A DNA stretch of 64,000 nucleotides from Mesoterricola silvestris (GTDB lineage: Bacteria > Acidobacteriota > Holophagae > Holophagales > Holophagaceae). The stretch covers positions 4,448,001 to 4,512,000 of the forward strand of contig NZ_AP027080.1 in NCBI RefSeq assembly GCF_030295405.1, read 5' to 3'. Positions within the stretch are counted from its first letter, which is position 1, and the number at the start of each line of letters is the position of its first letter. Position numbers and translations under genes: made by a program. Of this stretch, positions 1 to 8,898 are shown piece by piece. Under the pieces are notes generated by a model. That model had not been told where the DNA came from, ran no database searches, and saw nothing but the letters and a program-made list of their open reading frames with translations.

Positions 1-617
1 GGGAGGTCCACCGTGAAGGTCGGCTCCGGGTATGAGAACGTCCGCACCACGGCCGTGTCCACCGCAGCGGTCAGGACGGGCTCCCAAGGTACCTTCCGGA
101 TGCCGCCGTCCTCCACTTCCCCGGCCTGCAGGGTGTATGCCCCACGCTGGAGACCGCGGAGGGTGCACGGGGCCTGAACCACCTCCCGGTAGCCCCAGGG
201 GCCCGTTACCGTGACCCAGACCCGCGCGAAGCGGAGCCCCCGGCTCCTAAGCAGGAGCGCGGGCTTCACATCCACGGTGACAGGGCGCGCAACCTCCTGG
301 CCATCAGGGCTGGTGACGGTCAATGTGAAGGTGGTCGGGGTGTCCACGGTTACCCGGACTCCGACCCCCGAAGGCGCCTCCCCTGGCGCCGGTTTGATGT
401 TTCCCCTGCCATGGCGGTAGACCGGCAACAGTTCGACCTCGCGGCCGCTTTCCACGCGTTCATCCGAAACGGTGAATCCCAGGATCTCCGGCGGAGGAAC
501 CTGGTTGGAGTGGGGCTGCCAACAGCCCAAGAGGAAGGCCAGCAAAAGGGCAGGAAGCGCCGCGAGCAGTAAACGCGCAATGGACCGGAACGGCGATTGG
601 CTCGGTTTTCCCATCAT
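1..617 (-). CDS. Putative lipoprotein, C-terminus beyond the window
   Basis: The minus-strand frame from an ATG pair at 617/614 stays open to base 1, so the gene is cut by the window edge (205 codons visible). The N-terminus has basic residues, a long Leu/Ala-rich hydrophobic stretch and a lipobox LLGC (Cys about residue 32), so export and lipidation are expected. The rest is beta-rich and resembles bacterial surface lipoproteins with Ig-like or carboxypeptidase-regulatory-like repeats (for example a segment reading TVDTPTTFTLTVTSPDG). An AGGAG lies 7 nt before the first ATG. No function can be assigned. Confidence 0.7.
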   Translation of the reverse strand, partial: MMGKPSQSPFRSIARLLLAALPALLLAFLLGCWQPHSNQVPPPEILGFTVSDERVESGREVELLPVYRHGRGNIKPAPGEAPSGVGVRVTVDTPTTFTLTVTSPDGQEVARPVTVDVKPALLLRSRGLRFARVWVTVTGPWGYREVVQAPCTLRGLQRGAYTLQAGEVEDGGIRKVPWEPVLTAAVDTAVVRTFSYPEPTFTVDL

Positions 618-738
618 CCGGATGCTCCTGGTGCTGGCCTTGCCCCATACCTGGGAACATGGTTCCGCCCTAGGTGAGGTTCCCCGGCCGACGCGGGGCT
701 TGGAGGTTCTTAATCTCTTGTGGGCCCATGGATTATTT

Positions 739-767
739 ATGGACGTTTTATTCCCGGGACTTATATT
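739..767 (+). promoter_or_regulatory. Candidate promoter for the PilZ gene
   Basis: This is an AT-rich island in the 618-845 spacer between the divergent lipoprotein and PilZ genes. TATATT (762-767) could be a -10 box, with ATGGAC 17 nt upstream as a poor -35. The call rests on position and local AT-richness only. Confidence 0.25.
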
Positions 768-845
768 GGTCGCGCGAGGATCCGCCGGCGCCGGGAAGGG
801 AGAACTGGCGGCGGGGCGGGGGTCCCGCGGCTCATGGAGGCGACC

Positions 846-1235
846 ATGGAGAAGAGGCTGCATCCCCGCATTTCCACGGAGAAGACCTGCACGGCACGGT
901 TCAGGGTGGGGGACCGGACCTGGACCGGGGAGGAGCTGCGGGACCTGGGGGCCCGCGGCTGCGGCATCCGGGTCCCGCTGGCGGACCTGGGGCTCCTGGC
1001 GCCGGGCGCGGTGGTCGAGTCCCTGCGCCTTAGCCACCCCGGCGTTCCGCAGCAGCCGGTGAACGGGAAGGTGGTGTGGACCCGCCGGAACCGGCACCAC
1101 GGCAAGGAATTCGTGGACGCGGGGCTCGTGTTCACGGACCTGCCCGGGGCCTTCGCGGTGGAGCTGGAGGCCTACCTGAATCTCGCGGCGGTCAACAGCA
1201 CGCCGTTCATCGACATGTTCGGAATGCCGACCTGA
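846..1235 (+). CDS. PilZ-domain protein (probable c-di-GMP binder)
   Basis: A 129-residue single-domain protein. The N-terminal KRLHPR matches the RxxxR part of the PilZ c-di-GMP site. The second motif (D/NxSxxG) is present only in a modified form, DLGARG, so binding is likely but not certain. The start at 846 is chosen because GGAGG lies 5 nt upstream; an earlier in-frame ATG at 834 overlaps that site. The gene is followed by htpG but probably independent of it. Such proteins usually couple c-di-GMP to motility, polysaccharide or pilus output; the partner here is unknown. Confidence 0.75.
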   Translation: MEKRLHPRISTEKTCTARFRVGDRTWTGEELRDLGARGCGIRVPLADLGLLAPGAVVESLRLSHPGVPQQPVNGKVVWTRRNRHHGKEFVDAGLVFTDLPGAFAVELEAYLNLAAVNSTPFIDMFGMPT

Positions 1236-1312
1236 CCGCACCGCGGCGCGGGGCCCCTCGTAGATTTGCCCGGACTCTGGTAAAAAGAAATTTTCACCAG
1301 GGAGCGCCCCGC

Positions 1313-3181
1313 ATGTCCGAAAAGCACGTCTTCAAGAGTGAACTCCAGCAGATCCTCAACCTGATCACCCACAGCCTCTACTCCCACAAGGAGATCTTCC
1401 TCCGGGAGCTCATCAGCAACGCCAGCGACGCCATCGACAAGATCCGCTTCAATTCGCTGCAGAACGATCCCCTGCTGGAGGGCGACCGGGACTGGAAGAT
1501 CCGCCTCGTGGTGGACAAGGAGGCCCGCACCCTCACCGTGTCGGACAACGGCATCGGCATGGACCACGACGCCCTGGTGGAGAACCTGGGCACCATCGCG
1601 AAGTCCGGCACCAAGGCCTTCCTGGAGAGCCTCAAGCAGGCCGATGCCGCTGCCAAGCCGGGGCTCATCGGGCAGTTCGGGGTGGGGTTCTATTCCGCCT
1701 TCATGGTGGCCGACAAGGTGACCGTGATCTCCCGCCCCGCCGGAGCGCAGGGCGCGATGAAGTGGGAATCCGACGGCCTCGGGGAATTCACCGTGGACCC
1801 CGCGGAACGGGCCGGGCGCGGCACCGACGTGGTGCTCCACCTCAAGGAGGAGGAGAAGGAGTTCCTGGCGGAGTACCGCCTGCGGTCCATCGTCAAGCAG
1901 TTCTCCGACTTCATCGAGCACCCGGTGGTCATCGACGCGGACAAGGGCGAAGGCAAGACCGAGGAGGAGACCCTCAATTCCCGCAAGGCGCTCTGGCTGC
2001 GCAGCAAGGTGGACGTGACCCCCGAGGAGCACGAGGCCTTCTACAAGCAGATCTCCGACGACTACGACGCCCCGGCCAAGGTGATCCACTACGCGGCCGA
2101 AGGAACGCTGGAATTCAAGGCCCTGCTGTACATCCCCAAGCGCAAGTCCTGGGACCTGCAGTTCGCCGAGCCCAAGGTGGGCCCGCGCCTCTACATCAAC
2201 CGCGTTCAGATCATGGACCACTGCGAGGCCCTGCTGCCGCCCTACCTGCGGTTCGTTAAGGGGGTGGTGGACTGCTCCGACCTGCCGCTGAACGTCAGCC
2301 GCGAGCTCCTCCAGCACAACCCCCTCCTGGAGAAGATCCAGAAGAGCCTGGTGAAGAACGTCTTCCAGGCCCTCAACGACCTGCGCGCCAGCGAGCCCGA
2401 GACCTACGAGGGCGTCTTCAAGGAGCTGGGCCCCTTCCTCAAGGAGGGCCTGGCCCGGGACTTCGCCAACCGCGAACAGATCTGCGACCTGCTCCTGGTG
2501 GGCAGCCTGAAGACGGAGGCGGGCCGGACCACCACCCTCGCCCAGTACGTGGAGGCCATGCCCGAGGGCCAGCAGGACATCTACTTCCTCACCGGCGAGG
2601 ACCGCGCGGTGCTGGAGCACGTGCCGGCCCTGGAGGCCTTCCGCCACCGCGGCTGGGACGTGCTGCTGCTCACCGACCCCATCGACGCCTTCGTGTTCCC
2701 CACGCTCCCCGACTACAAGGGCCGGGCCTTCAAGGCCGCGGACCGCCACCAGCCGGAACTGGATCCCGAGGAGAAGAAGAAGGAGGAGGAGGCCGCGGAG
2801 GCCTACAAGCCCCTGCTGGGCCTCCTCAAGGGCCTCATCGGGGGCCTGAAGGACGTCCGGCTCACCCGGCGCCTCAAGGAGAGCGCCTCCTGCCTCACCT
2901 CGGACGAGGACGCCATGGATCCCCACATGGAGCGCCTGCTCCAGAAGCTGGGCCAGGGCGCCGGCCCCCGGGAGCGCGTCCTGGAGCTGAACCCCGACCA
3001 CCCGGTGGTCAAGGGCCTCCTGGAGATCCACGCCAAGGACATGACCGACCCCCGCATCGAGGCCTACGGCCGCCTCCTCCACGACCAGGCCCTCCTGGCC
3101 GAAGGCTCCCGCCTGGCGGACCCCACGGGCTTCGTGAAGCGCCTGAACGACCTCCTCCTGAAGGACGCGCTACGATCCTAG
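1313..3181 (+). CDS. htpG: Molecular chaperone HtpG (Hsp90 family)
   Basis: The 622-residue protein has the full HtpG layout: an N-terminal GHKL ATPase with the NASDA motif (Asn36), DNGIGM near residue 81 and the GQFGVGFYSAF lid segment, then the middle domain with the NVSRELLQ catalytic-loop segment, then the C-terminal dimerisation domain. It is a cytosolic ATP-dependent chaperone for client folding under stress. The start follows an AGGGAG site. An upstream extension of the frame overlaps the PilZ gene and is rejected because HtpG proteins begin just before the KHVFKSEL-type segment. Length is normal for the family. Confidence 0.97.
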   Translation: MSEKHVFKSELQQILNLITHSLYSHKEIFLRELISNASDAIDKIRFNSLQNDPLLEGDRDWKIRLVVDKEARTLTVSDNGIGMDHDALVENLGTIAKSGTKAFLESLKQADAAAKPGLIGQFGVGFYSAFMVADKVTVISRPAGAQGAMKWESDGLGEFTVDPAERAGRGTDVVLHLKEEEKEFLAEYRLRSIVKQFSDFIEHPVVIDADKGEGKTEEETLNSRKALWLRSKVDVTPEEHEAFYKQISDDYDAPAKVIHYAAEGTLEFKALLYIPKRKSWDLQFAEPKVGPRLYINRVQIMDHCEALLPPYLRFVKGVVDCSDLPLNVSRELLQHNPLLEKIQKSLVKNVFQALNDLRASEPETYEGVFKELGPFLKEGLARDFANREQICDLLLVGSLKTEAGRTTTLAQYVEAMPEGQQDIYFLTGEDRAVLEHVPALEAFRHRGWDVLLLTDPIDAFVFPTLPDYKGRAFKAADRHQPELDPEEKKKEEEAAEAYKPLLGLLKGLIGGLKDVRLTRRLKESASCLTSDEDAMDPHMERLLQKLGQGAGPRERVLELNPDHPVVKGLLEIHAKDMTDPRIEAYGRLLHDQALLAEGSRLADPTGFVKRLNDLLLKDALRS

Positions 3182-3290
3182 GCCAAGGTTCCGACCCACC
3201 TCGGCCATCACTACCGAAGGCAATAAATTGCTTGTCCATGAAACCTACAGCCCGGCTCCTCGGCCGGGAATGGGCTGAGTTCGGGCGCTG

Positions 3291-3442
3291 ATCCCCTTCA
3301 TCCCTTTCATCCGATTCATCCCTGTCCCCGCAGGGCCAAAGCAGGGATGGGTCGGCGCATGCAGATCAACAATGCGCCGCCCCATCACATCGCTGGCCCT
3401 GCTGTAACAGGGATGAATTGGATGCACAGGATGAAGGGGATG
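3291..3442. repeat. Type-1 palindromic intergenic element, copy A
   Basis: A 152-bp imperfect inverted repeat in the 325-bp spacer between the convergent htpG and hybrid-kinase genes. The left arm carries three successive TTCATCC units about 9 nt apart, then CCTGT, CGCAGGGCCA and a core GGGTCGGCGCATGC. The right arm is the reverse complement of all this. The transcript would fold into one long hairpin. Homologous copies are at 11141, 60544 and (decayed) 53741. There is no reading frame. The rest of the spacer has a short CCCGGC/GCCGGG hairpin (3251-3268) and no gene. Confidence 0.85.
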
Positions 3443-3506
3443 GAAGAGGGGGCTACCAATGGCGTCTTCGAAACCGGCCCGTGATCCGGACCTTCGGCGT
3501 GCCTCC

Positions 3507-5045
3507 TCAGGATCCCAGCGCCCTGGCGATGGTTTCCTCCAATGCCTTCAATCCAAAAGGCTTTTTCAGGAAGCCCAGGAACCCGCCGTCCCGCGCCACT
3601 CGCGCGCCGGCCTCCTCGGAGAACCCGGAGCAGAGGATGGCCCGGGCTCCGGGGTCCATTTCCCGGATGATCCGGAAGGCCTCGGGGCCGGCCATGCGCG
3701 GCATGGTGGCATCCATGAGGATGAGGCCGAGGATGCCGCGCTCCCTTCGGTAGGCCTCCACGGCCTCCAGGCCGTCCCGGGCCTGGATGACCCGGTAGCC
3801 GAGGTTATCGCGCAGGAAATCGCCCAGCGTTTCCTGCAGGTCCTCGTCATCATCCACCAGGAGAAGGGCCGCCTTGCCGCTCGGGGGCGCGGGGGGGGCC
3901 GGTTCCGGGGTGGGATCCTCCACGGGGGGGAAGAAGAGCCGGAGGGTGGTGCCCTCGCCGGGGACTGAGCGCACCCAGAGGCCCGCGCCATGGCCCTTGA
4001 GGATGCCCAGGGCGGTGGGGAGGCCCAGGCCCCGGCCGGGGCGGTAGGTGGAGAAGAAGGGATCGAAGGCCCGGTCCAGGACCTCCTGGGTCATGCCGGC
4101 GCCGGGGTCCTCCACGGACAGGCATACCAGGGGTCCCGCGCCGGGGGGCGGATGGATCCAGTGGCCGGAGCCGGGGTCGCCTTCCAGGAGATCCTGGATC
4201 CGGGTGGCGATGCGGATGGTCCCCCCCGCCTCCCCCAGGGCCTCCCGCGCGTTGGAAACGAGGCCGTCCAGGACCTCGGCGAGCTGCCCGGAGTCCCCGT
4301 CCACCGGGGGCAGGCCGCTGCCCGGAACGAAGCTGACGCCGGCGGCGCCGCGGGCCGCGAGGCAATCCTGGACCAGGCGGTTGAGATCGAGATTCTCGGA
4401 GCGGCGGAAGCCCTTGCCCGAGACGTCCAGCATGCGGTGGGCGAGCTCCGAGGCCCTGGCCAGCACCTTGAGGGCCCGGGTCACCGAGGCGCGGGCCGCC
4501 CCGGGGGCGGTTCCCTCCAGGATGGCCACCTCCAGGTTGCCCTGGATGGCCTGGAAGAGGTTGTTGAAGTCGTGGGCGATGCCCCCGGCCATGCGGCCCA
4601 GGCTTTCCATCTTCTGGGCATTGCGCAGGAGCGCGTCGCTGGCCTTGAGCTGCTCCCGGGCCTCCCGGAGCTGGCGCTCGATCCCCACGGCATGGAGGGA
4701 CCTTTCCACCGCCCCGGGAAGGGCGCCCAGGTAGTGGGCGTCCTTCACCAGGTAGTCCAGGGCGCCCTTCTTCATCATCTCCACGGCGATCCGCTCGTCG
4801 CCGCTGCCGGTGGTGACGATGAAGGGCGGCATGTCGGCCCGGTCCAGGATCTCCACCGCCGTCATGTCGGGCAGCGAGAAATCCAGGAGCACGAGATCGG
4901 GGCGCCGGGAGGCCAGCAGCTCCAGGGCGGCCTGCCCCGTGCCGGCGTGGAGGAAGCCCCATCCCCGCTGGGCGATCTCCTCCCTCACCAGTTCCGTGAG
5001 GCCCTGGTCGTCCTCCACCAGCAGGATGAGGATGGGTTCGGTCAT
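3507..5045 (-). CDS. Hybrid histidine kinase, REC-HisKA-HATPase-REC
   Basis: 512 residues. An N-terminal receiver domain (phospho-acceptor Asp55 in LLDFSLPD) is followed by a dimerisation helix with the H-box GGIAHDFNN (His158), an HATPase domain (DPGAGM, FDPFFST, GRGLGLPTALGILKGHG) and a second receiver near residues 395-512 (LILMDATMP). There is no membrane segment, so it is cytosolic. The start overlaps the stop of the upstream CheY-like gene (ATGA), which suggests translational coupling. The architecture is typical of relay kinases that take phosphate or protein signals rather than a ligand. The target is unknown. Confidence 0.9.
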   Translation of the reverse strand: MTEPILILLVEDDQGLTELVREEIAQRGWGFLHAGTGQAALELLASRRPDLVLLDFSLPDMTAVEILDRADMPPFIVTTGSGDERIAVEMMKKGALDYLVKDAHYLGALPGAVERSLHAVGIERQLREAREQLKASDALLRNAQKMESLGRMAGGIAHDFNNLFQAIQGNLEVAILEGTAPGAARASVTRALKVLARASELAHRMLDVSGKGFRRSENLDLNRLVQDCLAARGAAGVSFVPGSGLPPVDGDSGQLAEVLDGLVSNAREALGEAGGTIRIATRIQDLLEGDPGSGHWIHPPPGAGPLVCLSVEDPGAGMTQEVLDRAFDPFFSTYRPGRGLGLPTALGILKGHGAGLWVRSVPGEGTTLRLFFPPVEDPTPEPAPPAPPSGKAALLLVDDDEDLQETLGDFLRDNLGYRVIQARDGLEAVEAYRRERGILGLILMDATMPRMAGPEAFRIIREMDPGARAILCSGFSEEAGARVARDGGFLGFLKKPFGLKALEETIARALGS

Positions 5046-5473
5046 GGGTCCGCCACCTGGATAACCGGGAGGAACCGCCCCAGGAGGGTGAGGGCCGTGG
5101 AGAAGTCCTCGAAATTCCTGGGCTTGGTGATGTACAAATTGCACCCGGCATCATAGCAGACCGCCACCTCCCGGGGGTCGTCGGTGGTGGTGAGCATGAT
5201 GACCGGGGTCCGGCGGGTGCCCGGGTCGGCCTTGAGGCGGCGCAGGACCTCCACACCCCCCACCCGCGGCATGTTGATGTCCAGGAGCAGGAGGCTGCGC
5301 CCCTCCCGCCCGGGGCCCTTGAAATGGTCCAGCACCTCCTGCCCGTCCCGGAACCGCAGGATCGGGCCGGTCACGCCGGCCTCCTGGAGGTGCTCCCGGA
5401 TCAGGACGGCATGGCCCTCGTCGTCCTCGGCGATGAGGATGGTCACGTTCTCGAAGGGCAGTACATGGGGCAT
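5042..5473 (-). CDS. CheY-like response regulator (Rcp1 type)
   Basis: 143 residues, receiver domain only. The acidic pocket is EDD at about residues 16-18, the phospho-acceptor is Asp65 in LLLLDINMP, then TT and a Lys in YITKP. The insertion before the phosphorylation strand and the LLLLDINMPRVGG form are typical of Rcp1-like regulators paired with phytochrome-type or PAS kinases. It lies 4 bp downstream of the triple-PAS kinase (5478-7463) and overlaps the hybrid kinase by 4 bp, so the three probably form one relay. It has no output domain, so it likely acts by protein contact or phosphotransfer. Confidence 0.9.
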   Translation of the reverse strand: MPHVLPFENVTILIAEDDEGHAVLIREHLQEAGVTGPILRFRDGQEVLDHFKGPGREGRSLLLLDINMPRVGGVEVLRRLKADPGTRRTPVIMLTTTDDPREVAVCYDAGCNLYITKPRNFEDFSTALTLLGRFLPVIQVADP

Positions 5474-5477
5474 GGCC

Positions 5478-7463
5478 TCACCCGTTGGGAAGTTCGAGGA
5501 GGAAGCGGGAGCCGAGGCCGGGCGCGGATTCCACCCGCACCCGGCCCCCGTTGCGTTCGGCCATGCGCCGGACCAGGGTCAGGCCCAGGCCCTCGCCCAG
5601 GACGGGGCCCTGGGGGTCCAGGCGCTGGAAGATCTCCCAGATGCGGGCCTGGTGCTCGGGGGAGATCCCCACGCCGTTGTCCTCCACGCAGTAGACGCTG
5701 ACGTCCCCCCGGGCCTCGCCGGAAACGCGCACCCGCAGGGGGCGGTCCGCATGGCGGTACTTGACGGCGTTGTCCAGGAGGTTGGCGATGATCTGGGTGG
5801 CCTGGACCGGGTCGGCCCTGCAGGGCGGGAGGTCCTCCACCTCCAGGGTGCCGTCCACGCTCTGGAACTGGTAGGCCAGGGTCTTCGCGCAGGAGGCCAG
5901 GACCGCGTTCATGTCCAGGGGCCCGGTGCGCAGCACCATGCGCCCGGCCCTCGAGAGCGTGAGCAGGCCGTTGATGATGGCATCCATGCGGATGCCCGAG
6001 GCCCGGATGAATTCCAGGGAGGAAGGCATGCGCTCCTGGAGGTGGGGCCTGGCCGCGGTGGAGAAACCCTCCAGGGTGGCGGCCCCCTCCAGGGCCCTGC
6101 GCACCTCGTCCAGGGACTTGCCCAGCCTCTGGCTGAAGCCCTGGACGTTCACGAGGGGGCTCCTCAGATCGTGGGACGCCACGTACAGCAGGGTCTCCAG
6201 TTCCTTGTTCTTCTGCTCCAGTTCGGCCAGGAGGCGCTCCCGTTCCCGTTCGACCCGTTTCCGGGCCGAGATGTCGGTCACCAGGATGGCCAGGGCCGTG
6301 ACGGCCCCCTGGGCATCGTGGACCGAGGCCAGGGAGACGCGGGCTTCCAGGAGCGATCCGTCCCGGCGCCGCAGGCCCATTTCGAAGGTCTCCGACGCCG
6401 ACGGCTGGGCAAGGAGGTTCTTTTCCACCAGGAAGGCGAGCCCCGCCTCCGGAACGAAGGCCGAGTACGGCCTGCCCAGCATCTCCGCGGGCTCGTAGCC
6501 CCCCATCTCCGCCAGGCGCTGGTTGCAGAAGGTGAGGGCGCCGGAGGAATCCACCAGGGCGAGGCCCTCGTTGAGGGTCTCCACCACCACCCGGTACTTC
6601 TCTTCGCTGGCGCGCAGGGCCCGGGCGGCCTCCACCTTCGCGGACACGTCATCGCCCAGGAGCAGGAGGAGCCGCTCGCCCCGGCTCGTGAAGGGCACCA
6701 GGTGGGCCACCACCCACACCTCCTTGCCGAAGCTGGAGGTGAAGTGGACCTCCAGGGTCTCCTCGGCGCCCGAGGCCAGGGCCCGCTCCGCGGCCTCCCT
6801 CAGGCCCGTCTCCCTCCAGGATTCCAGGCGGCGGAAATTCTGCCGGAGGATCTCCTCCTGGCTGCCGCTGAGGATCCGGGCGGCGGCCTCGTTGACCAGG
6901 ACGCAGGCCCCGTCCGCGGCCCGGTACAGCATGATGCCCGTGGGGGAGGCCGCGATGAGCTTCTGGTTCAGGGACAGGACTTCTGAGAGGTCGAACTGGG
7001 CCTCCACGCGCTCCGTCACGTCCTCCACCAGCCAGAGCACGCCCTGCCCAGGCCGGCCCGGCACCAGCGGTCCCCCCACCAGGTGGGCCCAGAAGGGACT
7101 TCCGTCCACCTTGCGGAGGCGCACGTCGCCCCGGAAGGAGGCTCCCGGTTCCGCGAGCCCCTCGACCACCGCGCCGAAATCCACGTAGGCCGCCTCGTCG
7201 CGGTGCCAGGCCCGGGTCTCCACCCCCGCGATGGCCCCGGCATCCACCCCCAGGATCCCCGCGCACCGCGCGTTGGCCCACACCGCCCTCCGGTCCCGGA
7301 TGAGGATCGCCCCCATGGCGCAGCGGTCCAGGGCCTCCGGCAGGCCCGCGGCGGCCGCCGGGGTCCGCCGGCGCATCACGAGGACCGCCAGGACCGCGCC
7401 GGCCACCACACCGGCGAGAAGCGCGAGGAGGGCCTGGGGGATTCCCGTGGGCACGCTACCCAT
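5478..7463 (-). CDS. Membrane-anchored triple-PAS sensor histidine kinase
   Basis: 661 residues. One N-terminal transmembrane helix (about 9-31) is followed by three PAS-like domains (roughly 40-145, 160-285, 290-405), a coiled coil rich in Glu/Arg/Lys, a HisKA domain with the H-box YVASHDLRSPL (near residue 430) and a C-terminal HATPase (NLLDNAVKY N-box, VEDNGVGI, GLGLTLVRRM). The H-box form is the one seen in phytochrome-like kinases. There is no receiver domain; phosphate probably passes to the adjoining CheY-like regulator. The cytosolic PAS domains suggest sensing of redox, a small ligand or another internal signal. Confidence 0.9.
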   Translation of the reverse strand: MGSVPTGIPQALLALLAGVVAGAVLAVLVMRRRTPAAAAGLPEALDRCAMGAILIRDRRAVWANARCAGILGVDAGAIAGVETRAWHRDEAAYVDFGAVVEGLAEPGASFRGDVRLRKVDGSPFWAHLVGGPLVPGRPGQGVLWLVEDVTERVEAQFDLSEVLSLNQKLIAASPTGIMLYRAADGACVLVNEAAARILSGSQEEILRQNFRRLESWRETGLREAAERALASGAEETLEVHFTSSFGKEVWVVAHLVPFTSRGERLLLLLGDDVSAKVEAARALRASEEKYRVVVETLNEGLALVDSSGALTFCNQRLAEMGGYEPAEMLGRPYSAFVPEAGLAFLVEKNLLAQPSASETFEMGLRRRDGSLLEARVSLASVHDAQGAVTALAILVTDISARKRVERERERLLAELEQKNKELETLLYVASHDLRSPLVNVQGFSQRLGKSLDEVRRALEGAATLEGFSTAARPHLQERMPSSLEFIRASGIRMDAIINGLLTLSRAGRMVLRTGPLDMNAVLASCAKTLAYQFQSVDGTLEVEDLPPCRADPVQATQIIANLLDNAVKYRHADRPLRVRVSGEARGDVSVYCVEDNGVGISPEHQARIWEIFQRLDPQGPVLGEGLGLTLVRRMAERNGGRVRVESAPGLGSRFLLELPNG

Positions 7464-7466
7464 CCC

Positions 7467-8099
7467 TCACGGCTTCTCTTTGGGCGTGAAGGTGTCGGCC
7501 AGGTCCACCACCACCATGGTGCCGTAGGCCTTGTGGTCCCCGATGGCGGCCCCGGCGGCCCGGAACGCGGGGTTGAACAGGTTGTGCCGGTGGCCCCGGT
7601 CCTTCACGCCGTCGTCGATGACCAGCTGGATCACGGTCATCCGGGGGGTCTCCAGTCCGTAGTTGATCACCTCCCCGGTGAGGGACCCGGGCTCGCCGTG
7701 CCGCCGCATGCGCTGGGAGGGCCTGGAGCCGTCGGTGCCGATGTGGCCCGTCTCCCCCGTGGGGCCCTGGTCCGCCACGTGGTCCCGGGCGGCGAGGTGG
7801 AGGTTCTCGTCGTAGGCGATGAGGGCCGTCACCGGCTCCACCCGCTCCAGGAACTCGGCGGCCTCGATCACCGCGGCCCGCCCCTCCTGGGTGCGGATCG
7901 GCACGTGGTCGGCGAGGCGCCAGAGGGTGCCCTCGAAGCGCAGCCCGAGGGCCCGCAGGTACTTGGCATACTCCCGGGGGAAGCGGCGGATCTTGTTGAT
8001 CTCCCGCACGACGGCGATCTCGTCGGGGGTGGATCGCGGAGCGGCCTGGCCCCAGAGGCACAGGGCCGACAGCATCGCCGCCGCCAGGGAACGGAACAT
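7467..8099 (-). CDS. Exported CAP-domain (SCP/PR1-like) protein
   Basis: About 210 residues with an N-terminal signal peptide ending near LCLWGQA. The body is a CAP/SCP domain: conserved His and Glu positions (ENLHLAARDHVADQ, GHRHNLFNP) and the C-terminal strand AYGTMVVVDLA. Bacterial CAP proteins are secreted or periplasmic, and their substrates are mostly unknown. The ATG at 8099 is preferred; a GTG two codons upstream is possible. It lies between the sensor-kinase cluster and the OmpR-type regulator on the same strand, a position that could make it part of that regulon. Confidence 0.8.
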   Translation of the reverse strand: MFRSLAAAMLSALCLWGQAAPRSTPDEIAVVREINKIRRFPREYAKYLRALGLRFEGTLWRLADHVPIRTQEGRAAVIEAAEFLERVEPVTALIAYDENLHLAARDHVADQGPTGETGHIGTDGSRPSQRMRRHGEPGSLTGEVINYGLETPRMTVIQLVIDDGVKDRGHRHNLFNPAFRAAGAAIGDHKAYGTMVVVDLADTFTPKEKP

Positions 8100-8120
8100 G
8101 GGCACCCCCGTGGGGGGATT

Positions 8121-8840
8121 CTACTCCTCTCCCCGCCTCGGCGTGCCTTCCGGGTCGAAGAGATATCCGACGCTGCGCACGGTGTGGACCCATCGCGGGG
8201 CGTGGGGATCCCGCTCCATGGCGCGGCGGATGCGGACGATGAAATTGTCAACCGTGCGCGTGGTGGGGTAGGTCTCCTCCCCCCAGACCTTGTCCAGGAT
8301 GTCGGTGCGGCTCACCACCTGGCCGGACTGCTCCATGAGGAGCTTGAGGATCATGCACTCCTTCACGCCCAGCACAAAGGGCCCCTGCGGGCCTTCCCCG
8401 CAGAAGTTCTCGAAGTCCACCCAGAACTCCCCGAAGCGCTGGCGGCCCCCGAGGCTGCGGTTGCGGTACCAGTCCTCCCGACGGAGGATGGCCCGGATCC
8501 GGAGGAGCAGTTCGGTCACCTGGAAGGGCTTGCCCAGGTAGTCGTCGCCCCCGGTCTCGAAGCCCCGCACCCGGTCGTCCTCTGTGTTCTTGGCGGTGAG
8601 GAAGAGGATGGGCGTGTAGTTCTTGGCTTCGCGAACCTTCTGGCAGACCGTGAAGCCGTCCATGCCCGGCAGCATCACGTCCAGGATCACCAGCTCGTAC
8701 TGCCCGGCCAGGATCCGCTTCAGGGCGTCGTCTCCGCGGGTGACCCAGGTGCAGGGAAGTCCCTCCAGTTCGAGGTTGAGCTTGATCCCCTCGGCGAGGC
8801 TGAGCTCGTCTTCCACCAGCAGTATCTTCGGTTCGTTCAT
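8121..8840 (-). CDS. OmpR/PhoB-family response regulator
   Basis: 239 residues. A receiver domain (acidic EDE near 10-12, phospho-acceptor Asp54 in VILDVMLPG, Lys in YLGKPF) is followed by a winged-helix Trans_reg_C domain with the segment VDNFIVRIRRAME and the wing VRSVGYLF. It is a cytosolic DNA-binding transcription regulator. No dedicated histidine kinase is adjacent; the nearest is the triple-PAS kinase two genes downstream on the same strand, a possible but unproven partner. It is divergent from the glycosyltransferase at 8899, with a 58-bp shared spacer. Confidence 0.93.
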   Translation of the reverse strand: MNEPKILLVEDELSLAEGIKLNLELEGLPCTWVTRGDDALKRILAGQYELVILDVMLPGMDGFTVCQKVREAKNYTPILFLTAKNTEDDRVRGFETGGDDYLGKPFQVTELLLRIRAILRREDWYRNRSLGGRQRFGEFWVDFENFCGEGPQGPFVLGVKECMILKLLMEQSGQVVSRTDILDKVWGEETYPTTRTVDNFIVRIRRAMERDPHAPRWVHTVRSVGYLFDPEGTPRRGEE

Positions 8841-8898
8841 GGAGGGCTCCTGCAGGTCCCCGGGTGTTGAGGGTAGAATGGTCCCATCGGAGTCCCGG

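Noticed and set aside
3291-3442. TTCATCC units as a CRISPR or tandem-repeat array
   Set aside because: Only three units per arm, mirrored in the other arm; they belong to a palindrome, not an array.
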